Below are positions 1 to 7,669 of a DNA stretch of 64,000 bases, piece after piece. The position numbers and the translations under genes were made by a program. The stretch is from JAHQVI01 sp963727575 (GTDB lineage Bacteria; Pseudomonadota; Alphaproteobacteria; Rhizobiales; Rhodomicrobiaceae). The notes below the pieces were generated by a model. That model did no database searches, was not told the DNA's origin, and saw only the letters and a program-made list of their open reading frames with translations. The stretch is taken from positions 1 through 64,000 of the forward strand of contig CAVSIA010000039.1 in NCBI GenBank assembly GCA_963727575.1. The letters are read 5' to 3'. How positions within the stretch are numbered: position 1 is the first letter of the stretch; each line of letters starts with the position of its first letter.

Positions 1-874
1 TTCTTTCGGAACGCGATCCGGTAGAATTCATTCAGCACCGTCCTGTGGAAGCGCTCGACGATGCCGTTGGTCTGCGGGCTCTTGGTCTTGGTCCGGGAAT
101 GGTCGATGTCCTCGACGGCGAGATAGAGGCCGTATTCGTGCCGCTCTGGATTGCCGCAATACTCCGTCCCCCGATCGGTCAGGATGCGCTGGAGCTTGAT
201 CTCCTGGCTCTCAAAGAACGGGATCACTCGGTCATTGAGGATCTCGGCTGCGGTGATCGGCGTCTTCCGGTCGTAGAGCTTGGCGAAGGTGACCTTCGAA
301 TAGGTGTCGACGAAGGTCTGTTGGTAAATCCGGCCGACGCCCTTCATATTGCCGATGTAGAACGTATCTTGAGCGCCGCAATAACCGGGATGTTCACTCT
401 CGAACTCGCCGTGGTGCTTCCTTTTCCGCCTTGGCTTTCTCCAACGCGGCGAGCTGGCTTTCGGTGAGGATGCCGCCTTCCTGCGCGATTTTGGCCTCCA
501 TCGCCTTGAGCCGCTTTTTCATCGTCTCCAGATCGTGCCGCAGCCAGACGCAGCGTAACGCCGGCCGGTGACACGGTGATGCCGCGCTTCTTCAATTCGT
601 TGGCGACGCGAAGCTGGCCGAAGGGCGGCTGTTCGATGGCCATCTCGACGATCGCCGCCTCGACCTCCTCGGCGACCCGGTTGCGCAGCAGCGGCTTGGC
701 TCTGGAAATCTCCTGCAACGCAAACTCACCGCCTTTGTCGTACAGCTCCTTGAAGCGATAGAAACTGTCGCGGCTGTAACCCAGCATCTTGCACGCCTGG
801 CTGACATTGCCGAGCTGTTTGGCCAGTTCCAGCAATCCGAGTTTGGCGCGAATGACTTTCTGATCTTTCGTCAT
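1..874 (-). pseudogene. IS481-family-type transposase, frameshifted twice, cut by window edge
   Basis: A DDE transposase read on the minus strand from the ATG at 874, which follows an AGGAG ribosome site. The N-terminal part is a helix-turn-helix (NVSQACKMLGYSRDSFYRF). The integrase core continues in other frames: VDTYSK and LTDRGTEYCG carry the two Asp, and NGIVERFHRT carries the Glu. The frame is lost near 555, where GGC GTT is followed by an extra A before CGC TGC GTC. It is lost again near 414, where one extra C precedes CAC GGC GAG TTC. Both lesions look like +1 insertions, so no full transposase can be made. The 3' end of the gene lies left of the window. Family assignment comes from the motif order; IS3-like elements share the core. 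Confidence 0.8.
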
Positions 875-1000
875 GGTGTTCTCCTCTGTTCGCCGAGGCG
901 GGGCGCTCCGCAACCCCGACCAGCTCCGCGCCCCGCCTCGGCTATCTCTGCGCCGTGGGGCCAGAACACCATGTGTCCGGTTAAGTTTTAGCTAATGCAC
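875..1000 (-). mobile_element. Probable right end of the IS481-type element
   Basis: Non-coding strip between the transposase start and the cupredoxin stop. Read inward from about 998 on the minus strand it gives TGCATTAGCTAAAACTTAAC, a plausible terminal repeat. The other end lies outside the window, so the inverted repeat cannot be confirmed. The element abuts the 3' end of the cupredoxin gene by only a few bases. Confidence 0.45.
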
Positions 1001-1412
1001 CTAATTCACCGTCAGAGGTGTCCACATCCCGGCGGCGTAGTGGCCAGGCAGATTGCAGATCAGCAGATAGGAGCCCGGCTTGAGATCGAGCGCGAGGGTC
1101 TTTTCGGCATTCGGCTCCATTTGGTCGGTCTCGCCGATCACCTTGATCTGTTTCTCCTGGACCTCGCCGGTGCTGAAATCATAGGGAAGCGGCGCGCCCG
1201 GATTGTCGACGGCGACGACGAGCATCTCATGGACGATGCTGCGCGACAGATTGGACACATCGAAGGTGACCTTGCCGGCCTTGGCGGTCGCGACATCGTA
1301 GAGTTGAGATGTGGCGCGGTGACTTTAGGTGCGAACATATCCGTTTCCGCCTCTTTCGTCTGGCGGTGCCTTACGAGTTCGCCCGTGGCTCCGTTTCCAC
1401 ATCCCGCTCATC

Positions 1413-1445
1413 GAACCGGACATGCAGATCTCCCGCATCCGGCTC
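1413..1445 (-). ncRNA. Group II intron domain V
   Basis: The minus strand reads a 33-nt hairpin beginning GAGCCGGATGCGGGAG and ending CATGTCCGGTTC. The GAGCCGGA/TCCGGTTC stem, internal bulge and AGC triad near the 5' base are the hallmark of the ribozyme catalytic domain. It lies just downstream of the maturase stop, as expected. Confidence 0.88.
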
Positions 1446-1457
1446 TCGGACAAGACA

Positions 1458-2852
1458 TCACGCCTTCGCCCACGACTGGTCACGCCCCCGCGCAGTCAGA
1501 CGCACGAGCCCGAAGTGCCCGTAGAGATGCGAGAGTGGATAGGTCCCGCCCCTGTGTCGTGTGACCTTGTGCTTGTTGCGTAACCACCGGCGCAACCGCA
1601 TGGCTGCGTGGTTGTCGAGCGCCCGGTACGCTTTGCTGACGGTGCCCACTCGAAAGTAGTTCGCCCAGCCTCGCAGCACCCGGTTCAACTTGCCCACCAG
1701 CTTTGCGGTGTCCTGCCATGTGGTCGCTCGGATCGTCAGCGCGTGGATCGTCTCGACCGCGCGCCTGATCGCCTTCTTTGATGGCCGGTGGCCCAGATTG
1801 GCCTTGCCGGTCTTCGGCGAATAGATCCGTCCGAACGTCCAGCCCAGGAAGTCAAACTCCTCCTCCGGCACCTTGCAGATGCGTGTCTTCTCCTCGTTGA
1901 CCGTCAGCTTCAGCTTGCCCATGATCTCGCGCAGTCGGAGCAGCGCCTCTTCGGCGTGGCCCCGCCGGCACAGGATCACAAGGTCGTCAGCATACGTTAC
2001 GATCCGGCTATGGAGGCTTCGCTCCAGCCCGAGCTTCTTCCATCCCAACACGAACCGGCGCATGTAGAGGTTCGCCAGCAAGGGTGAGATGGGGGAGCCT
2101 TGCGGGATGCCGCGGCGGCTGTCCCTGGCCTCGGTGGTGCGGGTCTTCCGCCCCCGCTCGTCGGTTTCCTCGACAGGACATTCCAGCCACATCCTGATCA
2201 GATGCAGCACGCGCCGGTCAACGATCCGGCGCGTCAGGGATTTCAACAAATCCGCATGCGGAATGCTGCCGAAGTAATCCGCGAGGTCGGCGTCGACCAC
2301 ATCACGATAGCCGCGGAACAGCAGCCCTCCCACCTCCGCCACCGCCTGCCCGGCATTGCGGCCGGGACGATAGGCATATTGCTCGGGAGGGAGATCAGCT
2401 TCAAAGATCGGCTCCAGCACCAGCGTTGCCGCCGTCATGCAGACCCGATCCCGCAAGGTCGAGATGCCCAAGGGGCGGAGCTTGCCGTTCGCCTTCGGGA
2501 TATACACGCGCCTGATCGGAGCCGGTTGATAGGTCTCCTCCCTGAGCGCAAGCGCCAGTTCGCCGAGCCACCGCTCGACCCCATACGCCTCGACATCCGC
2601 GAAGTCCTGGCCGTCCACGCCCGGCGCGCCCTTGTTGGAGCGGCACTGGGCATAGGCATGCGCCAGGATGTCGGCGCGGTTGATCTTGTCGTACAGGGCG
2701 TAGAAGCGATAACCGGCTTCAGCCTTCGCTTTAGCATGCAACGCCGTCTGCAGCTTCTGAACACTCTTCGGAGTTGATAGGTTACCCAATCCCCGGTCCC
2801 TCACCACGTTCTGTGTTCGTCTTGAACTGAGGCCCCTTCCCTCCACCGGCAT
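1458..2852 (-). CDS. ltrA: Group II intron reverse transcriptase/maturase
   Basis: 464 aa. It supports intron splicing (maturase) and reverse transcription during retrohoming. Visible RT blocks are KANGKLRPLGI, GIPQGSPISPLLAN (RT4) and the catalytic YADD (TYADDLVIL). A thumb/X domain follows (FLGWTFGRIY, WANYFRVG). The protein ends soon after domain X, with no Cys/His-rich HNH endonuclease domain, so it belongs to the endonuclease-minus class and would rely on single-stranded targets or replication forks. The frame is intact from ATG to stop. It lies wholly inside the intron at 1319-3284. Confidence 0.95.
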   Translation of the reverse strand: MPVEGRGLSSRRTQNVVRDRGLGNLSTPKSVQKLQTALHAKAKAEAGYRFYALYDKINRADILAHAYAQCRSNKGAPGVDGQDFADVEAYGVERWLGELALALREETYQPAPIRRVYIPKANGKLRPLGISTLRDRVCMTAATLVLEPIFEADLPPEQYAYRPGRNAGQAVAEVGGLLFRGYRDVVDADLADYFGSIPHADLLKSLTRRIVDRRVLHLIRMWLECPVEETDERGRKTRTTEARDSRRGIPQGSPISPLLANLYMRRFVLGWKKLGLERSLHSRIVTYADDLVILCRRGHAEEALLRLREIMGKLKLTVNEEKTRICKVPEEEFDFLGWTFGRIYSPKTGKANLGHRPSKKAIRRAVETIHALTIRATTWQDTAKLVGKLNRVLRGWANYFRVGTVSKAYRALDNHAAMRLRRWLRNKHKVTRHRGGTYPLSHLYGHFGLVRLTARGRDQSWAKA

Positions 2853-3359
2853 TACCCGGCTTCAGCGGTACTACGCGCCTCTCCGCCACCCCATGCCGCC
2901 CGGCCTGTCCCTCGCGGGCGTCCGGTTGGTCATCCCTGACCGCGACCTGGGGCTTCCCGTGTTGCGTACGCTTTCCTTGTGTACATGCTGCCGCCAGTAC
3001 CCCGGTGCAGCGACCGGACGTCGTCTTCGCTCGTATCGCCCGGCCATATCAGCCTTCCCCGATACACCAGTCGGGTCGGCCTGCACGTCGTCCTTTTCGA
3101 GGCTTGCTCGGCGTTCACACACGTTGCGGCCTGTACACTCGCGCCGACCACCAATTCGTGGCCCGCTATCCGAAGGCTTCAGCCATTTCGTTACCTCCAC
3201 GACTGCTCCGGTTGCTTCCGGCTGGAGCGATTTGGCCGGGTGGGGCTTGCACCCACTGGAAAGCGCCGCCTTGCCACGGCGCACGGTGCGGACGGACATC
3301 ATGCCCATCATACCGTGCCCCATCATCATTCCATAGCCGCGCCCCATCATGGGAGCCGG

Positions 3360-3486
3360 GACCGTAGTCCTGGCCGTAACCCCGTCCCATCATGCCCGGG
3401 CCGTAGCCCTGCCCATAACCTTGCCCCATCATCCCCGGACCGTGGCCTTGCCCGTAGCCCTGGCCCATCATCCCGGGACCGTAGCC
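3360..3486 (-). repeat. In-frame 39-nt tandem repeats encoding Gly/Met/Tyr-rich units
   Basis: Three near-identical 13-codon units (GYGPGMMGQGYGQ and variants) lie in exon 1 of the cupredoxin gene, followed by a Met-rich stretch (MMGHGMMGMM). Met- and His-rich low-complexity tracts occur in copper-handling periplasmic proteins, so a copper-binding linker is possible (inference). Such repeats slip easily, which may explain the adjacent frame loss. Confidence 0.8.
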
Positions 3487-3836
3487 GGAGAAGCCCGTGC
3501 GATCGCCGGTGCCGAGCAGAGCGGTCATATCGAGCAGCGTGACCTTCACGGTCGAGCCATCGGCCGCATTGGCGGAGTTTGCGATCAGGACTGCCAGCGA
3601 CAGCGCAGCAGCGGCTGCGCGCAGGAATTTAGGCATCGAAAGTCCTCCATTATCTGATGGCTGCACAGCGATCGGCCGGTCCCGTCGCCGGGGCCCCGCT
3701 GTACACGCCGATTGCAATTCGAGGGGTGTAAAAGCCGGAGCAATAATCCCTCACTGAAGCGGCCGATTGGTTTGGCTGCGCCGGAGTAAAACTGCGGCAG
3801 TTAAGGTCCCTTGTCTGATTCGGCAGGGGGCGGGGG

Positions 3837-5336
3837 ATGAAGACAGTGGAGCTTTATGCGAGGGTCCGGCACGCGGTGCTGATCGAGGGGATCAGCGAGC
3901 GTGCCGCGGCAGATCGGTTCGGCATCAACGCCCGAACGGTCTCCAAGATGCTGCGGTTCTCGGTGCCTCCGGGATATGTGCGGACGAAGGCGCCATTTCG
4001 GCCCAAGCTCGACGCCTTCACCGGGGTGATCGATGCGATTCTGGCGGGCGACAAGGATCGGCCGAAGAAGCAGCGGCACACGAGCAAGCGGATATTCGAG
4101 CGGCTCCGGGACGAGCACGGCTTTATTGGCCGGCTGACGATTGTAAAGGACTATGTGGCGGGTTGGCGCCGACGGACACAGGAGATGTTCGTGCCGCTCG
4201 TCCATCCGCCAGGGCATGCTCAGGCTGACTTTGGCGAAGCGATTGGCGTGATCGGCGGCGTCGAGCACAAGATCCATTTTTTTGCGATGGACCTACCGCA
4301 TTCCGACGCGATTTTCGTTGCGGGCTATCCGGCCGAGACAACAGAAGCGTTCTGCGATGGGCATGTGCGGGCGTTTGCATTTTTTGACGGCGTGGCGCAG
4401 TCGGTTCTCTACGACAACACCAAGATCGCGGTCGCCCGCATTCTCGGCGATGGGAAGCGGCAGCGGACGCGGGTGTTCAGCGAGTTGCAGTCACATTATC
4501 TGTTCGCGGATAGGTTTGGTCGTCCGGGCAAGGGCAACGACAAAGGGAAGGTCGAGGGGCTGGTCGGTTATGCCAGGCGGAATTTCCTCGTGCCGGTGCC
4601 GGTGTTCGCCGACTTCGAGGCGTTGAACGCGCATCTTCTGGAGAATTGCCGGAAGCGTCTGACCGACCGGCTGCGCGGCCATGCCGGCACGATCGGCGAG
4701 CGGCTCGATCAAGACCTTGCCGCCTTTCAGAGGCCGCTACCGGCGCCCTATGACGCTTGCGAGAAGACACCAGGGAGCATCAGCTCGCTATCGCTGGTAC
4801 GCTATCGGCGGAACGATTATTCGGTGCCGACGGCCTATGGACACCGGAAGGTATTGATCCGGGGTTATGTGCATGAGGTCGTCATCGCCTGCGGTGCTGA
4901 GGTGATTGCGCGCCATCCGCGCTCCTATGAGCGCGAGGACTTCGTGTTCAATCCGCTGCACTATCTGGCGCTCCTTGAGCAGAAAACCAACGCGCTCGAC
5001 CAAGCCGCGCCGCTGGCGAATTGGACGTTGCCTGAAGAATTTGCCACTATGCGGCGGCTTCTTGAGGCCCGGATGGGTAAGCCAGGCAAGCGCGAGTTCG
5101 TGCAGATTTTGCGGCTGATGGAAGTGTTCGCGGTCGGCGACGTGGCCGCCGGCGTCCGCGATAGCATCGCGCGCGGGGCGATTGGATTTGATGCCGTGAA
5201 GCATCTGGTGCTGTGCCGGATCGAGCGGCGCCCGCCACGCCTGGACATGACGGTCTATCCGTATCTGCCCCAAGCGAAGGTGGCGACGACATCGGCGCGC
5301 TCCTACTTGGATCTGTTGGCCGGAGCGGCAGCATGA
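3837..5336 (+). CDS. istA: IS21 transposase IstA
   Basis: 499 aa, the family's usual size. The N-terminus has a helix-turn-helix (ISERAAADRFGINARTVSKML). The rve-type catalytic core has QADFGEA with the first Asp, VLYDNTKIAV with the second Asp in the DN motif, and GNDKGKVEGLVGYARRNFLVP with the catalytic Glu. Start ATG at 3837 follows GGGGG. It acts with IstB to cut and join the element. The reading frame is complete, and the stop overlaps the istB start. Confidence 0.93.
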   Translation: MKTVELYARVRHAVLIEGISERAAADRFGINARTVSKMLRFSVPPGYVRTKAPFRPKLDAFTGVIDAILAGDKDRPKKQRHTSKRIFERLRDEHGFIGRLTIVKDYVAGWRRRTQEMFVPLVHPPGHAQADFGEAIGVIGGVEHKIHFFAMDLPHSDAIFVAGYPAETTEAFCDGHVRAFAFFDGVAQSVLYDNTKIAVARILGDGKRQRTRVFSELQSHYLFADRFGRPGKGNDKGKVEGLVGYARRNFLVPVPVFADFEALNAHLLENCRKRLTDRLRGHAGTIGERLDQDLAAFQRPLPAPYDACEKTPGSISSLSLVRYRRNDYSVPTAYGHRKVLIRGYVHEVVIACGAEVIARHPRSYEREDFVFNPLHYLALLEQKTNALDQAAPLANWTLPEEFATMRRLLEARMGKPGKREFVQILRLMEVFAVGDVAAGVRDSIARGAIGFDAVKHLVLCRIERRPPRLDMTVYPYLPQAKVATTSARSYLDLLAGAAA

Positions 5337-6148
5337 CCGATACGCCACAGATCCTGCTCGCCTACCATCTGAAGGCGCTGAAGCTACCGACATTCCTGCG
5401 CGAATACGACAAGACCGCGCGCCTGTGCGCGGCTGAAGGCGTCGACCATCCGCGTTACCTGATGCGGCTGGCCGAGATGGAAATGATTGATCGGGAACGG
5501 CGCATGGTCGAGCGCCGGATCAAGGCCGCCAGGTTCCCCGCGGTCAAGAGCTTGGACAGCTTCGACTTCCTCGCCTTGCCATCGCTGAATAAGATGATGG
5601 TGCTGGAACTGGCGCGCTCGGATTATGTGGAGCGGCGTGAGAACATCATCGCCGTCGGCAACTCCGGCACGGGCAAGAGCCACATCGCGCTCGGGCTCGG
5701 GCTGGCGGCCTGCCAGAAGGGCCTGTCGGTCGGCTTCGTCACGGCGTCGGCCCTCGTCCACGAACTGATCGAGGCGCGGGACGAAAAGCGGTTGCTGCGC
5801 CTTCAGCGTCAACTCGCCGGCTACAAGCTGCTGATCATCGACGAACTCGGCTATGTGCCGCTGTCGCCAACCGGCGCCGAACTGCTGTTCGAGGTCTTCA
5901 GCCAGCGCTACGAACGCGGCGCGACGATCGTCACCAGCAACTTGCCGTTCGACGAGTGGACATCGGTGTTCGGTTCTGAAAGGCTGACCGGCGCGCTGCT
6001 CGACCGGCTCACGCATCACGTCCATATTCTGGAGATGAACGGCGACAGTTACCGGCTCGCTCACAGCAAGCGGCGGTCGCGCCGGACCCGGCCGGAACCG
6101 CCGCCCGAAAATACCCCTCCGCCGACGGATGCCGACGTCCAGAAATAG
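5333..6148 (+). CDS. istB: IS21 helper ATPase IstB
   Basis: 271 aa AAA+ ATPase that regulates IstA and selects target DNA. Walker A is VGNSGTGKSHIAL, Walker B is LLIIDELGYVPL, and the DnaC/IstB-like region NLPFDEWTSVFGSERLTGALLDRL follows. Its ATG overlaps the istA stop in ATGA, showing translational coupling. The C-terminal tail is basic and proline-rich (RRSRRTRPEPPPENTPPP). The frame is intact, so the element looks potentially active. Confidence 0.94.
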   Translation: MTDTPQILLAYHLKALKLPTFLREYDKTARLCAAEGVDHPRYLMRLAEMEMIDRERRMVERRIKAARFPAVKSLDSFDFLALPSLNKMMVLELARSDYVERRENIIAVGNSGTGKSHIALGLGLAACQKGLSVGFVTASALVHELIEARDEKRLLRLQRQLAGYKLLIIDELGYVPLSPTGAELLFEVFSQRYERGATIVTSNLPFDEWTSVFGSERLTGALLDRLTHHVHILEMNGDSYRLAHSKRRSRRTRPEPPPENTPPPTDADVQK

Positions 6149-6156
6149 CGAGCCCC

Positions 6157-6194
6157 AAGCAAAAAGGCCTCCGATATCGGAGGCCTTTTTGCTT
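6157..6194 (+). terminator. Bidirectional intrinsic terminator after istB
   Basis: A near-perfect palindrome whose core is AAAAAGGCCTCCGATATCGG, continued by AGGCCTTTTT. The GC-rich stem is flanked by A and T runs on both sides, so it should terminate transcription in either direction. It lies 9 bases after the istB stop, inside the IS21 element. Confidence 0.88.
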
Positions 6195-6252
6195 GCGTAA
6201 GTGCTGCACTTTTGCTCCGGCCAGCCGCTGCACAATCTCTCCGGCGTTGACA

Positions 6253-6304
6253 CTTTTAGGAAGCATTTGCCTTGAAAGCCGTCGCGTGTCTCGCTCTTCG
6301 TAGT
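6253..6304 (-). pseudogene. 3' fragment of the membrane protein gene cut by the cargo transposon
   Basis: If the transposon 6313-14360 and one target copy are removed, the membrane gene at 14369-14942 reads on through TTTC into ACT ACG AAG AGC GAG ACA, adding about 17 codons (TTKSETRDGFQGKCFLK). It then runs into the right end of IS21. The original stop codon is missing, so the gene lost its 3' end at the IS21 junction as well. Confidence 0.6.
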
Positions 6305-6312
6305 GAAATATA

Positions 6313-6335
6313 GGTAGTGTCTCAGTTTGAAATTT
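6313..6335 (+). repeat. Left terminal inverted repeat of the cargo transposon
   Basis: 23 bases identical to the complement of 14338-14360, beginning GGTAGTGTCTCAGTTTGA. Preceded by the target copy GAAATATA at 6305-6312. Confidence 0.93.
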
Positions 6336-7075
6336 TTGCGGTTGATCTCTGGATTGGGAAGCGACGGAAGTATGTTATGGGTGGGCATATTCAACCAGAT
6401 GATTCGCCATGCCTGTCCTCAATCTTATGCTACCCACTCGCCTCGACGGGCAATCATTACGCGGTGTAATACGCCAATTTTTAGACGGTTGTCCTGACAA
6501 CAGTATACCCGATGAAGTGTGCTTGGATTTCCAGCGGCTGAGCTTCATAAAGCCAGCAGGGGTGACCTTCCTTAGCAACTTCATTTCATGGCTGCACTTT
6601 AAAGAGGTTGACGTAACGTTTTCCGGTCACGAGCGCAACGCTGAAGCAATCAGATTTCTCGATGACTCGCTGTTTTTTGAGCAGCACTTAGGTGACAAGC
6701 TCAACCCAAATGCGCGCCCTCGCCCTACGACACGCCCTCTTGTAATGATCAATCACGATCATAGCCACGCTTGGGTTCGCCATAATTTTGTGCCGTGGTT
6801 AGCAGCTGCACTGAATTTGTCGAATGCCTCTCTGCATCCTCTTCAGGTGTGCATCTCGGAATTGTTTAACAACATTCAGGATCATAGTAGCCGGGACATA
6901 GGCAGCGCGTTTGCGCAGCACTTTCCAAATGAACAGCTTGTTCGTATATCCATTGCGGACTTCGGTCGGGGAATCCCGAGGCTTGTGCGCGATTTGCATC
7001 CTGACTTAAGTGATAATGAGGCTATAAAAAAGTAAGCGGTGCTGTGTGGCCCTTAAAGGTCTGGCTTGACGTAGG

Positions 7076-7669
7076 TCACCTGCGCGCGGAGCGCGGCAGC
7101 CATTTCTGCGCGAGCGCATTGACGTGGCGTTCCAGGTCAGCCTGATTGACGATTGTGGGATCGAAGCCTGCCGGAGGAGTTTCCGGCGCTTCGGCATGAC
7201 CGGGATGAGCAGCGTCGGTGATCGCGGCCAGAAGCGTAGCATAGCCTTCCGGACCGCCGACATCCTCAGGCGGGCAACGGCCGAATGCCTCAAGTAGGAA
7301 GGGCATGCCGGCGGTATCGGTATTTTCGAACCAGCGCTCGAGCTTGATGACGTGCTGCCAATCATCCCCAAAGTCGTAGAGATAGCGGATGGTCTTCGCC
7401 CCGGTGTCCCTGACGATGTCGTAGAGGCGGGCTTTTCGTGCATTGACCGGCTGCCCGCGCGCGGGGTAGTGCGGATCGGGAATGCCCCAGTCGATACCGC
7501 CGGCGGTGAAGGCGTAGAGATGGGTGTTGGTCCAGCCGAATGCGGCCTGCAGGGTGAGATGCAGCCGGTCGAGCCGGATCGTCAGCGGAACGACGAGCCG
7601 GCGCATCACCTCCGGCTCGACACGATCCAGCGTCACCTTCAGGCGGACGGCAGTTTTGGCGATGCTCAT
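7076..7669 (-). CDS. Plasmid pRiA4b ORF-3-like passenger protein of IS66
   Basis: 197 aa. Recognisable by VTLDRVEPEVMRRLVVP near the N-terminus, LHLTLQAAFGWTNTHLYAF, and the acidic YLYDFGDDWQHVIKLE motif, all typical of the pRiA4b ORF-3 family, found in Rhizobiales plasmids and IS66 elements. Its ATG overlaps the tnpC stop (7669-7666), so it is translated as the last gene of the IS66 operon. Biochemical role is unknown; it is not one of the known required transposition proteins. Confidence 0.85.
   Translation of the reverse strand: MSIAKTAVRLKVTLDRVEPEVMRRLVVPLTIRLDRLHLTLQAAFGWTNTHLYAFTAGGIDWGIPDPHYPARGQPVNARKARLYDIVRDTGAKTIRYLYDFGDDWQHVIKLERWFENTDTAGMPFLLEAFGRCPPEDVGGPEGYATLLAAITDAAHPGHAEAPETPPAGFDPTIVNQADLERHVNALAQKWLPRSARR

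Larger units (their letters stand above)
1319..3284 (-). mobile_element. Group II intron with maturase ORF
   Basis: The intron begins with GTGCG at 3284-3280, the standard 5' consensus, and contains a reverse transcriptase/maturase gene and a clear domain V at 1413-1445. The best 3' end is after AAAGTCAC at 1319: it ends in AC, has an A seven bases from the end as candidate branch point, and keeps the host reading frame. A second AY end in ...CCACAT (about 1310) is possible, but no A stands at the right distance. Length is about 1.97 kb. It lies in sense orientation inside a protein-coding gene. Confidence 0.85.
1001..3636 (-). pseudogene. Cupredoxin-like copper protein, split by a group II intron
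   Basis: Exon 1 runs from the ATG at 3636 (GGAGG ribosome site) to 3285. It encodes a signal peptide ending ANSANA-AD, then a Gly/Tyr/Met repeat tract. Exon 2 (1318-1001) encodes the cupredoxin core: AGKVTFDVSNLSRSIVHEM and a C-terminal CNLPGHYAAGM copper loop (Cys, His, Met ligands). The group II intron at 1319-3284 separates them and its removal joins codon to codon. Exon 1 also carries a shift near 3347, where GGC ATG ATG appears to have become GGC TCC CAT GAT. Together the exons are 670 nt; removing a 4-nt TCCC insertion leaves 666 nt, about 221 aa. The family is periplasmic electron transfer or copper handling. With the frameshift the gene is probably dead even if the intron splices. The exact splice point is inferred. 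Confidence 0.72.
3727..6252 (+). mobile_element. IS21-family insertion sequence
   Basis: Contains istA and istB overlapping by ATGA. Terminal repeats are TGTAAAAGCCGGAG at 3727 and, inverted, TGTCAACGCCGGAG ending at 6252. Internal copies near each end (GCCGGAGTAAAACTGCGGCA against GCCGGAGCAAAAGTGCAGCA) are the multiple transposase-binding repeats typical of IS21. No matching target duplication is seen: the left flank ends CGAGGGG and the right begins CTTTTAGG. Left flank is the cupredoxin promoter region; right flank is a broken membrane gene. Confidence 0.85.
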
